A stretch of 43,817 nt of DNA, taken from contig CAJFPU010000006.1 in the NCBI GenBank assembly GCA_904418825.1, positions 1 to 43,817 on the forward strand, read 5' to 3'. The notes beneath the pieces were generated by a model. It was given only the letters and a program-made list of their open reading frames with translations, was not told the origin of the DNA and made no database searches. Made by a program: the position numbers and the translations under genes. Each line of letters starts with the position of its first letter. Position 1 is the first letter of the stretch. Positions 43,621 through 43,817 of the stretch are shown here, in pieces. This DNA comes from an uncultured Romboutsia sp. GTDB taxonomy: Bacteria; Bacillota; Clostridia; Peptostreptococcales; Peptostreptococcaceae.

Positions 43621-43817
43621 ATGAAAATATTAAATCAATTGGCAATAATATTAGGAGTATGGGTAGTAGGAGAATATATTAGCTCATTTATACAAAACAT
43701 AGTTGTTATTCCAGGAAGCATTATAGGTATGATATTACTATTTATACTACTTAAATATAAGGTTGTAAAATTAGAAAATATAAATGAAATAAGTAATTTC
43801 TTTTTAGATAATATGGC
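43621..43817 (+). CDS. LrgA/CidA-family holin-like protein (truncated by window end)
   Basis: The first 65 codons of a membrane protein cut by the window edge. MKILNQLAIILGVWVVGEYI (start) and VVIPGSIIGMILLFILL match the LrgA/CidA family, followed by the VKLENI..ISNFFLDNM segment typical of its third segment. Such proteins are antiholin/holin-like or pyruvate/overflow-associated membrane proteins, usually followed by lrgB or cidB. AAAGGAG lies upstream of ATG 43621. It is partial at the right edge. Confidence 0.82.
   Translation, partial: MKILNQLAIILGVWVVGEYISSFIQNIVVIPGSIIGMILLFILLKYKVVKLENINEISNFFLDNM

Overview
The window is about 44 kb of very AT-rich DNA with clostridial gene content: spore-coat genes, strong AGGAGG/AGGTGAT ribosome binding sites, frequent TTG and GTG starts, T-box and lysine riboswitch leaders, and reverse rubrerythrin. 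A fused peroxiredoxin-chitinase resembling the Clostridioides difficile spore protein CotE, together with PdaA, a ZnuABC-like zinc transporter and a sigma-B-type promoter, points to the Peptostreptococcaceae (a relative of Clostridioides, Paraclostridium or Romboutsia). Genus and species cannot be read from the sequence. I see no rRNA, tRNA, CRISPR array or prophage.

Layout. 1-2.9 kb: an IS3-type terminus, a small membrane protein, a LytM peptidase and an MGDG-synthase-type glycosyltransferase. 3-5.4 kb: a divergent YjiH-type membrane protein paired with an M42 aminopeptidase. 5.6-14.8 kb: a Cys-rich coiled-coil protein (probably spore surface), YlbF-like protein, pyridoxamine kinase, amidase, cold-shock protein, CBS protein, parvulin, and several small membrane or conserved proteins, mostly separated by bidirectional terminators. 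14.9-16.6 kb: a second YjiH protein behind a T-box whose specifier reads AGA (Arg). 16.8-20.4 kb: Sel1 protein, ABC-F ATPase, CinA/PncC. 20.4-24.7 kb: phospholipase C-like protein, znuACB with a Fur-type box and structured leader, then reverse rubrerythrin behind a textbook sigma-B promoter. 24.9-31.7 kb: radical SAM protein, a degraded VanW remnant, YdcZ-type transporter, Dph6-like ATPase, a PHP-domain protein next to another phospholipase-like protein, and PdaA. 32-33.8 kb: an NhaC-family transporter under a lysine riboswitch. 34-36.4 kb: RNase H and the CotE-like fusion. 36.6-43.8 kb: a mostly uncharacterised envelope cluster (small membrane protein, PP2C phosphatase, membrane TPR protein, VanW/G5 protein, second membrane TPR protein, WG-repeat protein), ending in a truncated LrgA/CidA-like gene.

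Themes. Two basic-amino-acid controls (lysine riboswitch, putative Arg T-box) sit on two transporters, and a second, unregulated YjiH paralogue is linked to a peptidase. This suggests peptide and amino-acid scavenging. Metal and oxidative-stress functions (znu, rubrerythrin) sit side by side but appear separately regulated. The right end is the best candidate for an undescribed module: a soluble PP2C phosphatase encoded with membrane TPR, VanW and WG-repeat proteins. In several genes a long hairpin runs directly into the ribosome binding site.
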